Assembly: GCA_028699065.1 (NCBI GenBank)
Contig: JAQVVH010000002.1
Location: 350,175 to 414,174, forward strand
Origin: Gallionella sp.
Lineage (GTDB): Bacteria > Pseudomonadota > Gammaproteobacteria > Burkholderiales > Gallionellaceae
Direction of reading: 5' to 3'
Length of the DNA stretch: 64,000 bases
A program made the position numbers and the translations under genes. Below, piece after piece: positions 9,604 to 20,919 of the stretch. The notes beneath the pieces were generated by a model. It was not told the origin of the DNA, ran no database searches, and worked only from the letters and a program-made list of their open reading frames with translations. The stretch's first letter is position 1; each line of letters starts with the position of its first letter.

Positions 9604-10185
9604 TCAGGATTTCGACAAGAGCTTGAGCGCCTGCCGAATCCCCTCGGAAACACCGCAATCCGCAGGCAGCTGCTTCGCCGCCCAGCCAGCTTCCTTCTCG
9701 TTGTAACCCAGCGCGAGCAAGGCATTGACCACATCGTCGCCCGCCGACGTTGCGGCAACCCCCGCCGAACCTGCAAGCCCTGTCGCCACAAATTTTCCCT
9801 GCAGCTCCAGCAACAGGCGTTCGGCGGTTTTCTTGCCCACGCCCGGCACTTTGGTCAGGCGCGTCGCGTCCTTGCCGGACACCGCCGCGGCGAGATCCGC
9901 GAGACTCATGCCGGACAACACGGCCAGCGCCATTTTGGGTCCGACGCCGCTGATCTTGAGCAGCTGCCGGAACACGCCGCGCTCATCCCGGGTGGCAAAA
10001 CCGAACAGGAGATGCGCGTCCTCGCGCACAATCAACTGCGTGTGCAGCACGATCTTTTCGTTGAGCGCCGGCAGATTGTAAAAAGTGCTCATCGGCACAT
10101 CCACCTCGTAACCCACGCCCTGCACGTCCAGCAAAATCTGCGGCGGATTCTTTTCCAGCAAAATGCCGGTCAGCTTGCCTATCAT
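9604..10185 (-). CDS. ruvA: Holliday junction DNA-binding protein RuvA
   Basis: Tetrameric junction-recognition subunit of RuvAB; 193 residues. The N-terminal OB fold begins [12 protein letters not shown]. Two helix-hairpin-helix motifs follow ([17 protein letters not shown] and [16 protein letters not shown]), with a small C-terminal RuvB-binding domain. The longer frame to 10302 reads into the prenyltransferase gene and is rejected; ATG at 10183-10185 overlaps that gene's stop by four bases. RuvA is therefore translationally coupled to a prenyltransferase rather than directly to ruvC. Confidence 0.95.
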   Translation of the reverse strand: MIGKLTGILLEKNPPQILLDVQGVGYEVDVPMSTFYNLPALNEKIVLHTQLIVREDAHLLFGFATRDERGVFRQLLKISGVGPKMALAVLSGMSLADLAAAVSGKDATRLTKVPGVGKKTAERLLLELQGKFVATGLAGSAGVAATSAGDDVVNALLALGYNEKEAGWAAKQLPADCGVSEGIRQALKLLSKS

Positions 10186-11132
10186 GAAACCCCCTTGGTC
10201 AAAATCAGTGCCAGCGACAGCAACGCCCCATGCAATAGCATGGCCGCGATAGTCAACCGGATGGCGTCGCCCAGTTGTTGCGGCTGTTCGGCGTAGCGCC
10301 ACAATTGGCGGGCCGCGTTAAAACTCAGCGGCGCCGACAGCAATGCTGCCAGTGCCGCCGCCGGCAGCATCCCGCCGATCACCATCGCCAGCAGCCAACC
10401 GTACGCCAGCAGTGCGATGAGCGCATACCCCCGGCGCGCCGTATTCACTTCCAGCCGCGCCACCCAGTGCAGCTTGCCGGCCGCAATGTCCGCCGTGCGA
10501 TCCGGGAACTGGTTGATGTACAGCAGATTCGCTGTCAGCAGCGCATAAGGTAATCCGGCGACAAAGGGCGCAGCATCAAAACCTTTTCGCTGCACAAAAT
10601 CCGCACCCACACTGATCGACAGAATACCGGCTGTCACGCACACCTCACCCAGGCCGCGCCCGACCAGTTTGAACGGCGGCGCGGAATAGGCCCAACCGAT
10701 GAATAACCCTGCCAATCCGATGTACAGCAGCCGCGCCTCCGTGTGCGCCATCAGCCACAGTCCGGCGACGATCACACCGAGCAGCAGCGCGAATCCGAAA
10801 TTGCGTGTCTGCGCCAGCGTCAGCACGCCGTTCTGAATGAAGCGGCTGCCGCCGGTAAAAGGAAAAATGCGACCGGCGTTCTGCGCATCGGTGCCATTGA
10901 GCGCATCGTAATAGTCGTTCAACACATTCACGCCGGCGTGTGCCATCAAGGCGAACACCAGCGTAACCAGCGCCAGCGGCACATCGAATGCCAAATTGCT
11001 GTGCCGGAAAATCGCCAGTCCGAGCAGGCAGGCCATCAGACTTGCCGTCAGAAAAGCGGGCCGGGTCGCCGCGAAATAACGCGCAAGCGGATTGGCGAAA
11101 AGCGTTAGTGTCGGTTCCTGTGGCCGGCTCAT
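10182..11132 (-). CDS. UbiA-family (MenA-like) polytopic prenyltransferase
   Basis: Integral-membrane aromatic prenyltransferase of 316 residues with about eight to nine predicted helices. The first Asp-rich site [11 protein letters not shown] is at 72-82 and the second, DRTAD, at 211-215. The conserved loop [15 protein letters not shown] is at 149-163; YSxPP and RGLGE are closer to MenA-type enzymes than to UbiA proper. The acceptor substrate cannot be told from sequence and no quinone-ring genes lie nearby. It is inserted between ruvC and ruvA with four-base ATGA overlaps on both sides, so it is a stable operon member. The upstream in-frame extension to 11558 is antisense-like low-complexity sequence inside ruvC and is rejected. 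Confidence 0.82.
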   Translation of the reverse strand: MSRPQEPTLTLFANPLARYFAATRPAFLTASLMACLLGLAIFRHSNLAFDVPLALVTLVFALMAHAGVNVLNDYYDALNGTDAQNAGRIFPFTGGSRFIQNGVLTLAQTRNFGFALLLGVIVAGLWLMAHTEARLLYIGLAGLFIGWAYSAPPFKLVGRGLGEVCVTAGILSISVGADFVQRKGFDAAPFVAGLPYALLTANLLYINQFPDRTADIAAGKLHWVARLEVNTARRGYALIALLAYGWLLAMVIGGMLPAAALAALLSAPLSFNAARQLWRYAEQPQQLGDAIRLTIAAMLLHGALLSLALILTKGVS

Positions 11133-11689
11133 ATCAGCCGCCCGCCTTTCACGCGAAAGCCCCGGGTCGCAAGGTTCCCCAGCCCCTGACCACCGTGTGC
11201 GTGACAAATGGCGGCCGCCAGTGCATCCGCCGCATCCGGACTCGGCGTGCCGGTCAGGGCCAGCAAACGCTGCACCATGCTCTGCACCTGTTCCTTGTCG
11301 GCGTGGCCGTTCCCGACCACGGCCTGCTTGACTTGCAACGCCGTATATTCGGCTACCGGCAAATCCGCCAGCACGGCCGCGCAGATCGCGGCACCCCGCG
11401 CCTGCCCCAGTAACAAAGTGGATTGCGGATTGACGTTGACGAAAACTTTTTCCACGGCAACCTCGGCCGGCTGATGTTGCGCGATGACCTCGCGCAGGGA
11501 ATTCAGAATGACTTTCAAACGTTCGGGCAAACCAGCGTCCGGCGGCGTCCGGATACACCCGCTCGCGACGTACCTCAATTGCTGGCCCTGTTTCTCGATA
11601 ATGCCGAAACCGGTGATCCGCAGACCGGGATCAATACCAAGAATTTTCGTCGCGGGAATTGGCGCGGAAGCCGGCTGACTCATCGGCAT
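11129..11689 (-). CDS. ruvC: Holliday junction resolvase RuvC
   Basis: Crossover junction endonuclease, 186 residues. The four RNase-H-fold acidic residues are visible: Asp20 in GIDPGLR, Glu80 in VAVEKVFV, and Asp152/Asp155 in PDAADALA. The N-terminal 13 residues before TKILGIDPG are an Ala/Pro-rich leader; Met3 is an equally good start. It lies 43 bases after yebC. Confidence 0.95.
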   Translation of the reverse strand: MPMSQPASAPIPATKILGIDPGLRITGFGIIEKQGQQLRYVASGCIRTPPDAGLPERLKVILNSLREVIAQHQPAEVAVEKVFVNVNPQSTLLLGQARGAAICAAVLADLPVAEYTALQVKQAVVGNGHADKEQVQSMVQRLLALTGTPSPDAADALAAAICHAHGGQGLGNLATRGFRVKGGRLI

Positions 11690-11732
11690 TCAGCGGGGCC
11701 CAGCATCGCCCCTCCCACTTCGACCCGCACCC

Positions 11733-12458
11733 TCACTCCCCGATGACAGCAGTAGTGTAGACGTCCTGCACGTCATCGAGATTTTCCAGCGCGTCGAGCA
11801 ACTTTTGCATCTTGACGCCATCCTCGCCGTTGAATTCCACCTCATTTGCGGGCTTCATGGTCACCTCGCCAAATTCCGGCTTGTAACCGGCCGCTTCGAG
11901 CGCCTGCTTGACCGTGACAAAGTCGTTGGGTGCGGTAATAACCTCGATGCTACCGTCATCATGGGTTGCAATATCCTCGGCACCTGCGTCCAGTGCCACC
12001 TCCATCAGACCGTTTTCATCCGTCCCCGGCGCAAAAATCATCTGGCCGCAATGTTTGAACAGGAAAGACACCGAACCATCGGTACCCATATTGCCACCAT
12101 GCTTGCTGAACGCGTGGCGCACTTCGGCCACGGTGCGTGTTTTGTTGTCGGTCATGCAATCCACCATCACGGCCGCCCCGTTGATACCATAACCCTCATA
12201 GCGCAGCTCTTCATAATTCACGCCTTCGAGCTGGCCGCTGCCGCGCTTGACCGCATTTTCCACGGTATCTTTCGGCATGTTGTTTTCACGGGCTTTTTCC
12301 ATCGCCAGACGCAGGCGCGGATTGGCGCCCGGATCGCCGCCGCCCATGCGCGCAGCCACAGTGATTTCCTTGATCAGACGAGTGAAAACTTTCCCGCGCT
12401 TCGCATCCTGCTTGCCCTTGCGATGCTGGATGTTCGCCCATTTGCTATGACCTGCCAT
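11733..12458 (-). CDS. yebC: YebC/PmpR-family protein
   Basis: Family member of 241 residues with the classic N-terminus [18 protein letters not shown]. YebC proteins were long listed as transcriptional regulators, and more recent work links some of them to relief of ribosome stalling. The first ATG of the frame, four codons upstream, is less likely because the family begins at MAGHSKW. It heads the yebC-ruvC-ruvA-ruvB order common in bacteria, and the HerA-like gene diverges from it. Confidence 0.93.
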   Translation of the reverse strand: MAGHSKWANIQHRKGKQDAKRGKVFTRLIKEITVAARMGGGDPGANPRLRLAMEKARENNMPKDTVENAVKRGSGQLEGVNYEELRYEGYGINGAAVMVDCMTDNKTRTVAEVRHAFSKHGGNMGTDGSVSFLFKHCGQMIFAPGTDENGLMEVALDAGAEDIATHDDGSIEVITAPNDFVTVKQALEAAGYKPEFGEVTMKPANEVEFNGEDGVKMQKLLDALENLDDVQDVYTTAVIGE

Positions 12459-12527
12459 GTTGCTCTCCAAAAAAATAGTGGCGCGATGGTATCATTTTCG
12501 CCCACCAATCCCAATACAGACGCCGCC

Positions 12528-13973
12528 ATGACTGCTCCGCTGCTGATTGCGAAAAACGACTTGCACACCCTCACACTGCTGCCGCAAATGGCCAACCGGC
12601 ACGGGCTGATCACCGGCGCCACCGGCACAGGCAAAACGGTCACGCTGCAAACCCTGGCGGAAGCCTTCAGCCGCATTGGCGTGCCGGTGTTTCTGTCCGA
12701 CATCAAGGGCGACCTGTCCGGTCTGGGCAAGGCCGGCGGCGGCAATCCCAAGGTCGCGGCGCGCGTCGAACAATTGCGGCTTGAACATGAATACCGCGCT
12801 TGGCCGGTAACTTTCTGGGATGTCTTCGGGGGAAACGGTCATCCGCTGCGCGCGACGATCTCCGACCTCGGGCCCTTGCTGCTGGGGCGCATGCTTAATC
12901 TGAATGACACGCAGCAAGGCGTGCTGGCGCTGGTGTTCAAAATTGCCGACGACAACGGCCTGCTTCTGCTCGACCTCAAAGATCTGCGCGCCATGGTGCA
13001 GCATGTCGGCGAAAACGCGCGGGACTACACCACCGAATACGGCAACATCTCCACCGCCAGCATCGGTGCCATCCAGCGCGGCTTGTTACAGATTGAAACC
13101 CAGGGCGGAGACCGGTTGTTCGGCGAACCCATGCTGAATATCGACGACCTGATGCAGACCGATGCCGAAGGCCGCGGCATGATCAACATCCTCGCCGCCG
13201 ACCGGCTCATGCAATCTCCCAAGGTTTATTCCACCCTGCTACTGTGGCTGCTGTCCGAATTGTTCGAGCAGCTGCCGGAAACCGGCGACGTCGACAAACC
13301 CCGGCTGGTGTTCTTCTTCGACGAAGCGCACCTGTTGTTCAACGATGCGCCGGCCGCGCTGCTGGACAAGATCGAGCAGGTCGTCCGCCTGATTCGCTCC
13401 AAGGGTGTTGGCATTTACTTCGTGACCCAAAATCCCGCAGACGTGCCGGACAAGGTGCTCTCTCAGCTCGGGAATCGGGTGCAGCATGCCCTGCGCGCCT
13501 TCAGCCCGCGCGACCAAAAAGCCGTCCGCGCCGCCGCCGAAACCATGCGCGACAATCCGGAACTGGACGAACAATCCGCGATTACCGAACTCGGCGTGGG
13601 CGAAGCCTTGGTGTCCTGCCTTGACGAGAAAGGACGACCGGGCATTGTCGAGCGCGTTTTCATCGTGCCGCCCGCCGGACAGATCGGACCGCTAAGCCCG
13701 GCCGAACAGCAATCGCTCATGCAACAGTCCCTGTTGGCGGGACACTATGAAGTGGCCGTGGATCGGGAATCGGCGTATGAAATCCTGCGCCGGCGTGCGG
13801 CGGAAAAAACGGCGGCGGCCACCCCGCAACACACAGCGGAACGCCCCGCAGGCCGGCAACGCGAAAGTGCGGCGGAAGCGCTGGCCAAGAGTGCCGCTCG
13901 CGCCATTGGATCGGAAGTGGGTCGCCGTCTGATACGCGGAATTCTGGGTTCCCTGCTCGGCGGGCGGCGTTAG
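12528..13973 (+). CDS. HerA-like ATPase, DUF853/YjgR family
   Basis: P-loop ATPase of 481 residues related to the HerA/FtsK fold. Walker A GATGTGKT is at 30-37, Walker [10 protein letters not shown] has its DEAH at 265-268, and an Arg/Ala-rich tail ends in a glycine-rich SLLGGRR. The family (E. coli YjgR) has no settled role. The start is ambiguous: ATG 12528 matches the family N-terminus ([10 protein letters not shown]), while an in-frame ATG at 12486 would add 14 residues; neither has a strong ribosome site. The frame upstream of 12486 is antisense to yebC. It converges with, and overlaps by four bases, the SirB2-like gene. Confidence 0.85.
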   Translation: MTAPLLIAKNDLHTLTLLPQMANRHGLITGATGTGKTVTLQTLAEAFSRIGVPVFLSDIKGDLSGLGKAGGGNPKVAARVEQLRLEHEYRAWPVTFWDVFGGNGHPLRATISDLGPLLLGRMLNLNDTQQGVLALVFKIADDNGLLLLDLKDLRAMVQHVGENARDYTTEYGNISTASIGAIQRGLLQIETQGGDRLFGEPMLNIDDLMQTDAEGRGMINILAADRLMQSPKVYSTLLLWLLSELFEQLPETGDVDKPRLVFFFDEAHLLFNDAPAALLDKIEQVVRLIRSKGVGIYFVTQNPADVPDKVLSQLGNRVQHALRAFSPRDQKAVRAAAETMRDNPELDEQSAITELGVGEALVSCLDEKGRPGIVERVFIVPPAGQIGPLSPAEQQSLMQQSLLAGHYEVAVDRESAYEILRRRAAEKTAAATPQHTAERPAGRQRESAAEALAKSAARAIGSEVGRRLIRGILGSLLGGRR

Positions 13974-14353
13974 CCCAGCCAGCTCATCGGCGTATGCCGG
14001 ACGGCTGCGCCAACCATGTAAGCGAACACCGCAAGGGCAGCCAGCCAGGCCAGCAAACGGCTCCGGGGCGTTTTTCCGCGCCGCAGGGCCATGCTGCCCA
14101 GCACAATATATAAAAACAGCGCGGCAATCTTGGCGAGCAGCCAGGGCGTTTCCAGCACGGGTAGTCCCAATGCCAAAACCAGTGCGACAGCGCTCGCGAG
14201 CAACCCCGTATCCACCAGATGCGGTGCAATCCGCACCCAGCGCCCGCGCTGCGCCAGCGTTCCCTGCAGCATCCACAGACCGCGCAGAAAAAACAGGGTA
14301 AAGCTCAGAACAACGCTGGCAATATGCAGATGCCGAATGATTGAAATATCCAT
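13970..14353 (-). CDS. SirB2-like small integral membrane protein
   Basis: 127 residues with four hydrophobic segments (about 10-27, 48-66, 72-90 and 102-118) and basic turns, as in the SirB2/invasion-expression-up-regulator family of small membrane proteins. Their biochemical role is not established. The conserved-looking [18 protein letters not shown] at the N-terminus supports the family. It follows the EamA-type transporter by three bases and probably shares its transcript. Confidence 0.7.
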   Translation of the reverse strand: MDISIIRHLHIASVVLSFTLFFLRGLWMLQGTLAQRGRWVRIAPHLVDTGLLASAVALVLALGLPVLETPWLLAKIAALFLYIVLGSMALRRGKTPRSRLLAWLAALAVFAYMVGAAVRHTPMSWLG

Positions 14354-14356
14354 GAC

Positions 14357-15247
14357 TTACGCGCGCCCCTCCCCCGCCGGATACATTTTCCCGGACAACA
14401 AACTGGCCGAGATAATCAAAAACGCCCCCAACCACTGCAGCGCATCCATCGCCTCGTCCGCCAGCCACCAGGAAGACAGCGCGGCCACGATCAGCTCGGA
14501 AAGAAACAATAGGATCGCGCGGTTGGCCGGAACCCGTGACACCCCATATTGCACGGCATAACTGGTCGCGCAAATCGTCACCCCCAACAGCGCAAGCAAC
14601 AGCCATGACCCGCCGCCGATCGCCGAAAATGGCAGCCCGTTTTCACCCTGCCACAACAGCAACGGCAAAGTCAGCAGCAGGGTGCCTGCCCACACGCTAA
14701 AACTTTTCATTTCGATGCTGAGATGCGCCGCGCGGCGCGAAACCACATTCGACAGCGCGAATCCCATCCCCGCCGTCAGCCCGATCCACTCGGCTTCAAC
14801 CCGGGGCAAAGGCAAACCGGATGCCGGTTGCCACAACATCACCACGGCACCGCAAAGCGATAGTGCGATGACGCCATAACCGTAAACATTGAGCCGTTCC
14901 GCCAGCAGCCAGCGGGAAAACAGCACCGTCCAAAGGGGCGCGAGATAAAACAGCAGCAACACCCGCATCACCTCGCCTTCGAGCATGGCCAGCACGTAAC
15001 CGAAATTGGCCCAGCCCGCGCTCAAGACCAGCAAAACCGCCCATCCGCCTGCACGGGGCAATTCGCGCCAAACCCGGGGCAGCATGAAAATGCCGGCCAG
15101 AATCGCGAAACCATAGGTCAACAGCGTGGCCGTGGGACCGTATATCCCCGCCGTTTCGAGCACACGGTAGGGATACCAGATCAGTCCCCAGACCAGCGCA
15201 CCGCTCAGCAATCCGCCGACAGGCCACAGATTTTGTTTTGTTGGCAC
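14357..15247 (-). CDS. EamA/DMT-family transporter
   Basis: Drug/metabolite transporter family membrane protein, 296 residues, with ten hydrophobic segments arranged as two five-helix repeats. The second repeat shows the usual VPANRAILLFLSELIVAALSSWW region. The substrate is unknown. The GTG at 15245-15247 is chosen because an AAGGG site lies nine bases upstream. A GTG at 15271 would add eight residues but has no such site. The start region overlaps the dapC promoter on the other strand. Confidence 0.75.
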   Translation of the reverse strand: MPTKQNLWPVGGLLSGALVWGLIWYPYRVLETAGIYGPTATLLTYGFAILAGIFMLPRVWRELPRAGGWAVLLVLSAGWANFGYVLAMLEGEVMRVLLLFYLAPLWTVLFSRWLLAERLNVYGYGVIALSLCGAVVMLWQPASGLPLPRVEAEWIGLTAGMGFALSNVVSRRAAHLSIEMKSFSVWAGTLLLTLPLLLWQGENGLPFSAIGGGSWLLLALLGVTICATSYAVQYGVSRVPANRAILLFLSELIVAALSSWWLADEAMDALQWLGAFLIISASLLSGKMYPAGEGRA

Positions 15248-15267
15248 CCGTCCCGCCCTTATATAAT
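15238..15267 (+). promoter_or_regulatory. probable sigma-70 promoter for dapC
   Basis: A perfect -10 hexamer TATAAT (15262-15267) lies 31 bases before the dapC ATG. TTGTTG (15238-15243) lies 18 bases upstream of it; TTGGCA (15241-15246) is an alternative with a short 15-base spacer. Called from pattern only. Confidence 0.5.
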
Positions 15268-15298
15268 GCACGCCACTTTTCGCGTTTTAATTGCCGTC

Positions 15299-16492
15299 AT
15301 GAACCCGGATCTCGCCAAGCTCCATCCCTATCCGTTCCAGAAACTCGCCCGATTGTTCGCAGACATCACGCCCAACCCGGCGCTGCGCCCCATCGGTCTG
15401 ACCATCGGCGAGCCCAAACATCCTACCCCGGCTTTTATCCGGGAGGCTTTATGCAACGGTCTGGACGGGCTCGCAAATTATCCCACAACCGCCGGGACGG
15501 ACGCTTTGCGCGGCACGATTGCCGATTGGCTGTCGCGCCGCTACGACATTCCTCCCCCCGATGCCCGCGTGCAGGTTTTACCGGTCAACGGCAGCCGCGA
15601 GGCGCTGTTCTCCTTTGCCCAGGCCGTGGTCAATCGCACACGGCCGGATCCCGTGGTGGTCAGCCCCAATCCGTTTTACCAGATTTACGAGGGCGCCGCG
15701 CTGCTGGCGGGCGCGACACCGGAATTCCTCAACACCCTGCCGAAACAGGATTTCGCGCTGGATTTCAGCCAGCTGCCCGAGTGCGTCTGGCAACGCACCC
15801 AACTGATCTATGTCTGCTCGCCGGGCAACCCCACGGGCCGGGTCATGTCACTGGACGAATGGCGCACGCTGTTCGAAATGAGCGACCGCTACGGTTTTGT
15901 CATCGCCGCCGACGAGTGTTATTCGGAAATCTATTTCGGTGCGGATCAGCCGCTGGGCGCCTTGCAGGCCGCGCACCACTTGGGCCGCAACGACTACAAA
16001 AATCTTGTCGTGTTCTCCAGCCTGTCGAAACGATCAAATGTGCCCGGCATGCGCTCCGGCTTCGTGGCCGGCGACGCCGAGGTCATCCGCCAGTTCACCC
16101 TGTACCGAACCTACCACGGCTGCGCGATGAATCCGGCGGTGCAGACCGCCAGCATTGCGGCCTGGAATGACGAAGCGCATGTCGCAGAAAACCGCCGGCT
16201 GTATGCGGAAAAGTTCGCGCGCGTCACGGAAATCCTCAGATCCGTGCTGCCGGTGCAATTGCCCGATGCCGGCTTTTATCTCTGGGTACGCACGCCGCTG
16301 GCCGATACCGCGTTCGCCCAGGCACTTTATCGCGACTATAATGTCGCCGTTTTGCCGGGCAGCTATCTCGCGCGTGAAGCGCGTGGCGTCAACCCCGGCG
16401 AAAATTTTGTGCGCATGGCGCTGGTCTCCACGACCGAAGAAGCCGTGGAGGCCGCGCGTCGCATTGCCGAATTTGTCACCCATCTCAAATAG
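15299..16492 (+). CDS. dapC: N-succinyldiaminopimelate aminotransferase DapC
   Basis: PLP enzyme converting N-succinyl-2-amino-6-ketopimelate to N-succinyl-LL-diaminopimelate in lysine/peptidoglycan precursor synthesis; 397 residues. [14 protein letters not shown] is the N-terminal motif, CSPGNPTG is at 173-180, and the PLP-lysine motif [13 protein letters not shown] has Lys244. The start at [16 protein letters not shown] is the family N-terminus and places the gene just behind a TATAAT box. dapD follows eight bases later and acts one step earlier in the same route, which supports the DapC call over other class I aminotransferases. Confidence 0.92.
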   Translation: MNPDLAKLHPYPFQKLARLFADITPNPALRPIGLTIGEPKHPTPAFIREALCNGLDGLANYPTTAGTDALRGTIADWLSRRYDIPPPDARVQVLPVNGSREALFSFAQAVVNRTRPDPVVVSPNPFYQIYEGAALLAGATPEFLNTLPKQDFALDFSQLPECVWQRTQLIYVCSPGNPTGRVMSLDEWRTLFEMSDRYGFVIAADECYSEIYFGADQPLGALQAAHHLGRNDYKNLVVFSSLSKRSNVPGMRSGFVAGDAEVIRQFTLYRTYHGCAMNPAVQTASIAAWNDEAHVAENRRLYAEKFARVTEILRSVLPVQLPDAGFYLWVRTPLADTAFAQALYRDYNVAVLPGSYLAREARGVNPGENFVRMALVSTTEEAVEAARRIAEFVTHLK

Positions 16493-16500
16493 GAATCATC

Positions 16501-17322
16501 ATGGAACAGTTGCAGAAAATCATCGACACCGCCTTTGAACGCCGCGCCGAAATCACCCCGCGCAATGCCGACGCCCAACTCAAGGAAGCCGTGGACAGCG
16601 TCATCAACCTGCTGGATCAGGGGAAATTGCGCGTCGCCGAAAAAATCGACGGCCAGTGGGTTACGCACCAATGGCTGAAAAAGGCCGTTTTGCTCTCCTT
16701 CCGTCTCGAAGACAACTTCTTTATCAAAGGCGGCTTCACCAATTATTACGACAAGGTGCCGTCGAAATTCGCCGACTACAACAGCCGCGATTTTCGCGAG
16801 GGCGGTTTCCGGGTGGTCCCGCCGGCCGCGGCACGCAAGGGCAGCTTCATCGCCAAAAATGTGGTGCTGATGCCGTCCTACGTCAACATCGGCGGCTATG
16901 TCGATGAAGGCACTATGGTCGACACCTGGGCCACCGTGGGGTCCTGCGCGCAGATCGGCAAGAACGTACACCTCTCCGGCGGCGTGGGCATCGGCGGGGT
17001 GCTGGAACCGGTGCAGGCCAACCCGACCATCATCGAAGACAACTGCTTCATCGGTGCACGCTCCGAAATCGTCGAAGGCGTCATCGTCGAGGAAGGCGCG
17101 GTCATTTCGATGGGCGTGTATATCGGCCAGTCCACCAAAATTTATGACCGTGAAACCGGCGAAGTGCATTACGGTCGCGTGCCCGCGGGCTCGGTCGTGG
17201 TCAGCGGCAACCTGCCTTCCAAGGACGGCAGCTACAGCCTCTACTGCGCCGTCATCGTCAAGAAAGTCGATGCCAAGACGCTGGGCAAAGTCGGCATCAA
17301 CGAATTGCTGCGCGGCATTTGA
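16501..17322 (+). CDS. dapD: tetrahydrodipicolinate N-succinyltransferase DapD
   Basis: Makes N-succinyl-2-amino-6-oxopimelate from tetrahydrodipicolinate and succinyl-CoA; 273 residues, the normal length. A helical N-terminal domain is followed by a left-handed beta-helix of hexapeptide repeats (about 105-215: [20 protein letters not shown], then the [19 protein letters not shown] run). The C-terminal [19 protein letters not shown] is typical. It lies directly behind dapC. Confidence 0.96.
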   Translation: MEQLQKIIDTAFERRAEITPRNADAQLKEAVDSVINLLDQGKLRVAEKIDGQWVTHQWLKKAVLLSFRLEDNFFIKGGFTNYYDKVPSKFADYNSRDFREGGFRVVPPAAARKGSFIAKNVVLMPSYVNIGGYVDEGTMVDTWATVGSCAQIGKNVHLSGGVGIGGVLEPVQANPTIIEDNCFIGARSEIVEGVIVEEGAVISMGVYIGQSTKIYDRETGEVHYGRVPAGSVVVSGNLPSKDGSYSLYCAVIVKKVDAKTLGKVGINELLRGI

Positions 17323-17370
17323 CCTGTCTGACTTTTGCGACCTGTCGCGTTTCCTGATTAAGGTGAGCCG

Positions 17371-18525
17371 ATGATCATTACCCCCCTGCTACAACTCGCC
17401 GCAGACAAAAACGCGTCCGATCTGTTTTTCTCGGTGGGCGCGCCGGTCAACATCAAAATCGACGGCATCGCCATGCCGGTCAACGCGCAGGTGTTGGATC
17501 GCGAGATGGTGGAGCGCATCGCCTTCGAGCTGATGTCGCCCAAGCGCTTGGCCGAGTTCGAGGCGGACATGGAAATGAATTTTTCCTTCCGCGCCGACGG
17601 CATCGGCAATTTCCGCGTCAACATCTTCCGCCAGCGCGGCAATATCGCCATCGTCATACGCCACATCAAAAACAAGATCGGCAATGTCGAAAGCCTGCAT
17701 CTGCCGGCAACCCTGAAAGAACTGGTGATGGAACGGCGCGGCCTGATTCTGGTCGTGGGCGCCACGGGTTCCGGGAAATCCACAACGCTTGCCTCGATGA
17801 TCGAGCATCGCAGCGCAGCGCGCAGCGGCCACATCCTGACCATCGAAGATCCGATCGAATATCTGTTCGAGCACGGCAAGTCCCTCGTCAACCAGCGCGA
17901 GGTGGGGACCGATACGCTGAGTTATGAAAGCGCCCTGTCGAGCGGCATGCGCGAAGCGCCGGACCTGGTGATGATCGGCGAAGTGCGCGACCGCGACACC
18001 CTGCATCAGGCCCTGGTCTTCGCCCAGACGGGACACCTCTGCCTGACCACGCTGCATGCCAACAACAGCTACCACGCGTTGAATCGCATCGTGAATTTCT
18101 TCCCCTACGAATCCCGGCAGGGCGTGTTATCGGATTTGTCGATGTGTCTGCGCGCAGTCGTATCGCAGCGTCTGGTGCGTACGGTTCAGGGCCGCCAGAT
18201 TCCCGCTGTGGAAGTGCTGCTGAACACCTCGCTGATCGCCGACCTGATCAAAAACGACCAGATCGAAAAAATTCGCGATGCGATTGAAAAGAGTACAGCA
18301 GCCGGCGCGCAAACTTTCGAACAGGCCTTGTTCAAACTCTACAAGAGCGGGTTGATCAGCAAGGACGAAGCCATGCGCAATGCCGACTCGGCCGGCAATC
18401 TCGCCAGCCTCATCGACTTTTCCGGGGGCGGAACACCCCCCCCCGCGGCATCGCCCAGTGCTGCGCCATCTCGTCCGGCTGGTGATTTTAGCGGCATCTC
18501 ACTGAATCTGGACGAGCAGCAATGA
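17371..18525 (+). CDS. pilU: type IV pilus retraction ATPase PilU
   Basis: Hexameric secretion-type ATPase of 384 residues that assists PilT-driven pilus retraction (twitching). A PAS-like N-terminal domain is followed by Walker A GATGSGKST (130-138), an Asp box IEDPIEY, Walker B LVMIGEVRDRD and the His box TLHANNS. The tail beyond about 345 is Pro/Ala/Ser-rich and is encoded in part by a run of nine C (18436-18444). No pilT lies beside it here. PilU rather than PilT is favoured by the long C-terminal tail and the DLFFSVGAPVNIKIDG N-terminus; this is moderately sure. The gene overlaps the ArsC-like frame by four bases. Confidence 0.82.
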   Translation: MIITPLLQLAADKNASDLFFSVGAPVNIKIDGIAMPVNAQVLDREMVERIAFELMSPKRLAEFEADMEMNFSFRADGIGNFRVNIFRQRGNIAIVIRHIKNKIGNVESLHLPATLKELVMERRGLILVVGATGSGKSTTLASMIEHRSAARSGHILTIEDPIEYLFEHGKSLVNQREVGTDTLSYESALSSGMREAPDLVMIGEVRDRDTLHQALVFAQTGHLCLTTLHANNSYHALNRIVNFFPYESRQGVLSDLSMCLRAVVSQRLVRTVQGRQIPAVEVLLNTSLIADLIKNDQIEKIRDAIEKSTAAGAQTFEQALFKLYKSGLISKDEAMRNADSAGNLASLIDFSGGGTPPPAASPSAAPSRPAGDFSGISLNLDEQQ

Positions 18526-18872
18526 TCACGCTCCACGGCATCCCCAATTGCGGCACGGTAAAAAAAGCGCGCACCTGGCTGGAAGTTCACGGCACTGTCT
18601 ATGAATTTCACGATTTCAAAAAACAGGGCGTCAGCGAGGCCCTGCTGGCCGGCTGGCTGAAGCAGATCGGCTGGCAAAAATTACTGAAAAAAACCGGCCC
18701 AACCTGGGGGCAATTGCCGGACAGCGTCAAAGCGTCAATAAAAGACGATACGTCCGCCCTCGCGTTAATGCTGGAAAAACCCAATGTCATCAAGCGCCCC
18801 GTGCTTGTCAAAGACGGCAAAGTCCTGGCGACCGGATTCAGCGAAGCCGACTACCACGCCCTAAAACTTTAG
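18522..18872 (+). CDS. ArsC/Spx-family protein, YffB type
   Basis: Small thioredoxin-fold protein, 116 residues, with a single N-terminal Cys in the motif GIPNCGTVKKA (Cys10) and the conserved RPVLVKDGKVLATGFSE block near the end. Members resemble arsenate reductase, but YffB-like proteins are not shown to reduce arsenate in the cell and lie next to dapE in many proteobacteria, as here. It starts inside the pilU stop codon (ATGA). Confidence 0.85.
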   Translation: MITLHGIPNCGTVKKARTWLEVHGTVYEFHDFKKQGVSEALLAGWLKQIGWQKLLKKTGPTWGQLPDSVKASIKDDTSALALMLEKPNVIKRPVLVKDGKVLATGFSEADYHALKL

Positions 18873-20009
<1,137 letters not shown>

Positions 20010-20013
20010 AGAC

Positions 20014-20919
20014 ATGAACATCAACCACTTTTCCGAGGCGGTCTCCTCGCTCAAAACGGTGCGTGACTGCCTGCGTTTTGCGGTCAGCCGTTTCAACCAG
20101 GCCCAGCTGTTTTTCGGACACGGCAGCGATGACGCCTATGACGAAGCCGCCTATTTGATCCTGCACAACCTGCACCTGCCGCTCGACCGGCTCGAACCTT
20201 TTCTGGACGCCACCCTGACGCGACCCGAACTGCTCGGCATTTTGAATACGCTGGAAAAACGCGTGGAACAGCGTATCCCCGCCGCCTACCTGACCAATGA
20301 AGCTTTTTTGGGTGACTTCAGTTTTTATGTGGACGAGCGGGTCATCGTGCCGCGCTCCTTCATTGCCGAACTGCTGCGCGAACAGCTGGCGCCCTGGGTT
20401 ATCGATCCCGAATCGGTTGATTCGGTGCTGGATCTTTGCACCGGCAGCGGTTGCCTCGCCATTCTCGCTGCGCACGCATTCCCGAGTGCACACATCGACG
20501 CGGCAGACCTGTCCGCAGATGCCCTGGCCGTTGCAAAACGCAATGTGTCCGATTACGATTTGCAGGAAAAAGTGCAGCTGATTCGCTCCGATTTGTTCGG
20601 CGAACTGGCCGGTAAAAAATACGACATCATCATCAGCAACCCGCCTTATGTGGATGCACCCTCGGTTGCCGCCCTGCCCAAAGAATATCTGCACGAACCC
20701 AAGCTGGCGCTGGGCAGCGGTGAAGACGGCCTCGATGCCACCCGCATCATCCTCGCGCAGGCGGCAGAACACCTGACCGATCACGGCATTTTGGTCGTGG
20801 AAATCGGCTACAACCGCGATGCGCTCGAAGCCGCTTTTCCCGATCTGCCTTTCACCTGGCTGGAAGTCAGCGCGGGCGACCAGTTCGTCTTCCTGTTGCA
20901 CAAAAACGATCTGCGGTAA
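20014..20919 (+). CDS. prmB: 50S ribosomal protein L3 glutamine methyltransferase PrmB
   Basis: SAM-dependent N5-glutamine methyltransferase, 301 residues. The SAM motif DLCTGSGCLA is at 140-149 and the catalytic NPPY at 209-212, followed by VDAPSVAALPKEYLHEP. The family subgroup (PrmB rather than PrmC) is suggested by the N-terminal helical region and the VPRSFIAELL stretch. It starts four bases after dapE; the upstream in-frame extension would lie wholly inside dapE. Confidence 0.9.
   Translation: MNINHFSEAVSSLKTVRDCLRFAVSRFNQAQLFFGHGSDDAYDEAAYLILHNLHLPLDRLEPFLDATLTRPELLGILNTLEKRVEQRIPAAYLTNEAFLGDFSFYVDERVIVPRSFIAELLREQLAPWVIDPESVDSVLDLCTGSGCLAILAAHAFPSAHIDAADLSADALAVAKRNVSDYDLQEKVQLIRSDLFGELAGKKYDIIISNPPYVDAPSVAALPKEYLHEPKLALGSGEDGLDATRIILAQAAEHLTDHGILVVEIGYNRDALEAAFPDLPFTWLEVSAGDQFVFLLHKNDLR

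Noticed and set aside
11133-11558. N-terminal extension of the prenyltransferase
   Set aside because: The frame stays open across ruvC, but the peptide is Arg/Gly-rich low-complexity sequence; ATG 11132 with an ATGA overlap is the real start.
11805-12485. Large N-terminal extension of the HerA-like ATPase
   Set aside because: This part of the frame is antisense to yebC and shows no domain; the family N-terminus begins at 12528.
18522-18872. Arsenate resistance gene arsC
   Set aside because: The fold and Cys10 fit, but there are no ars neighbours and the position before dapE is that of the YffB subgroup.
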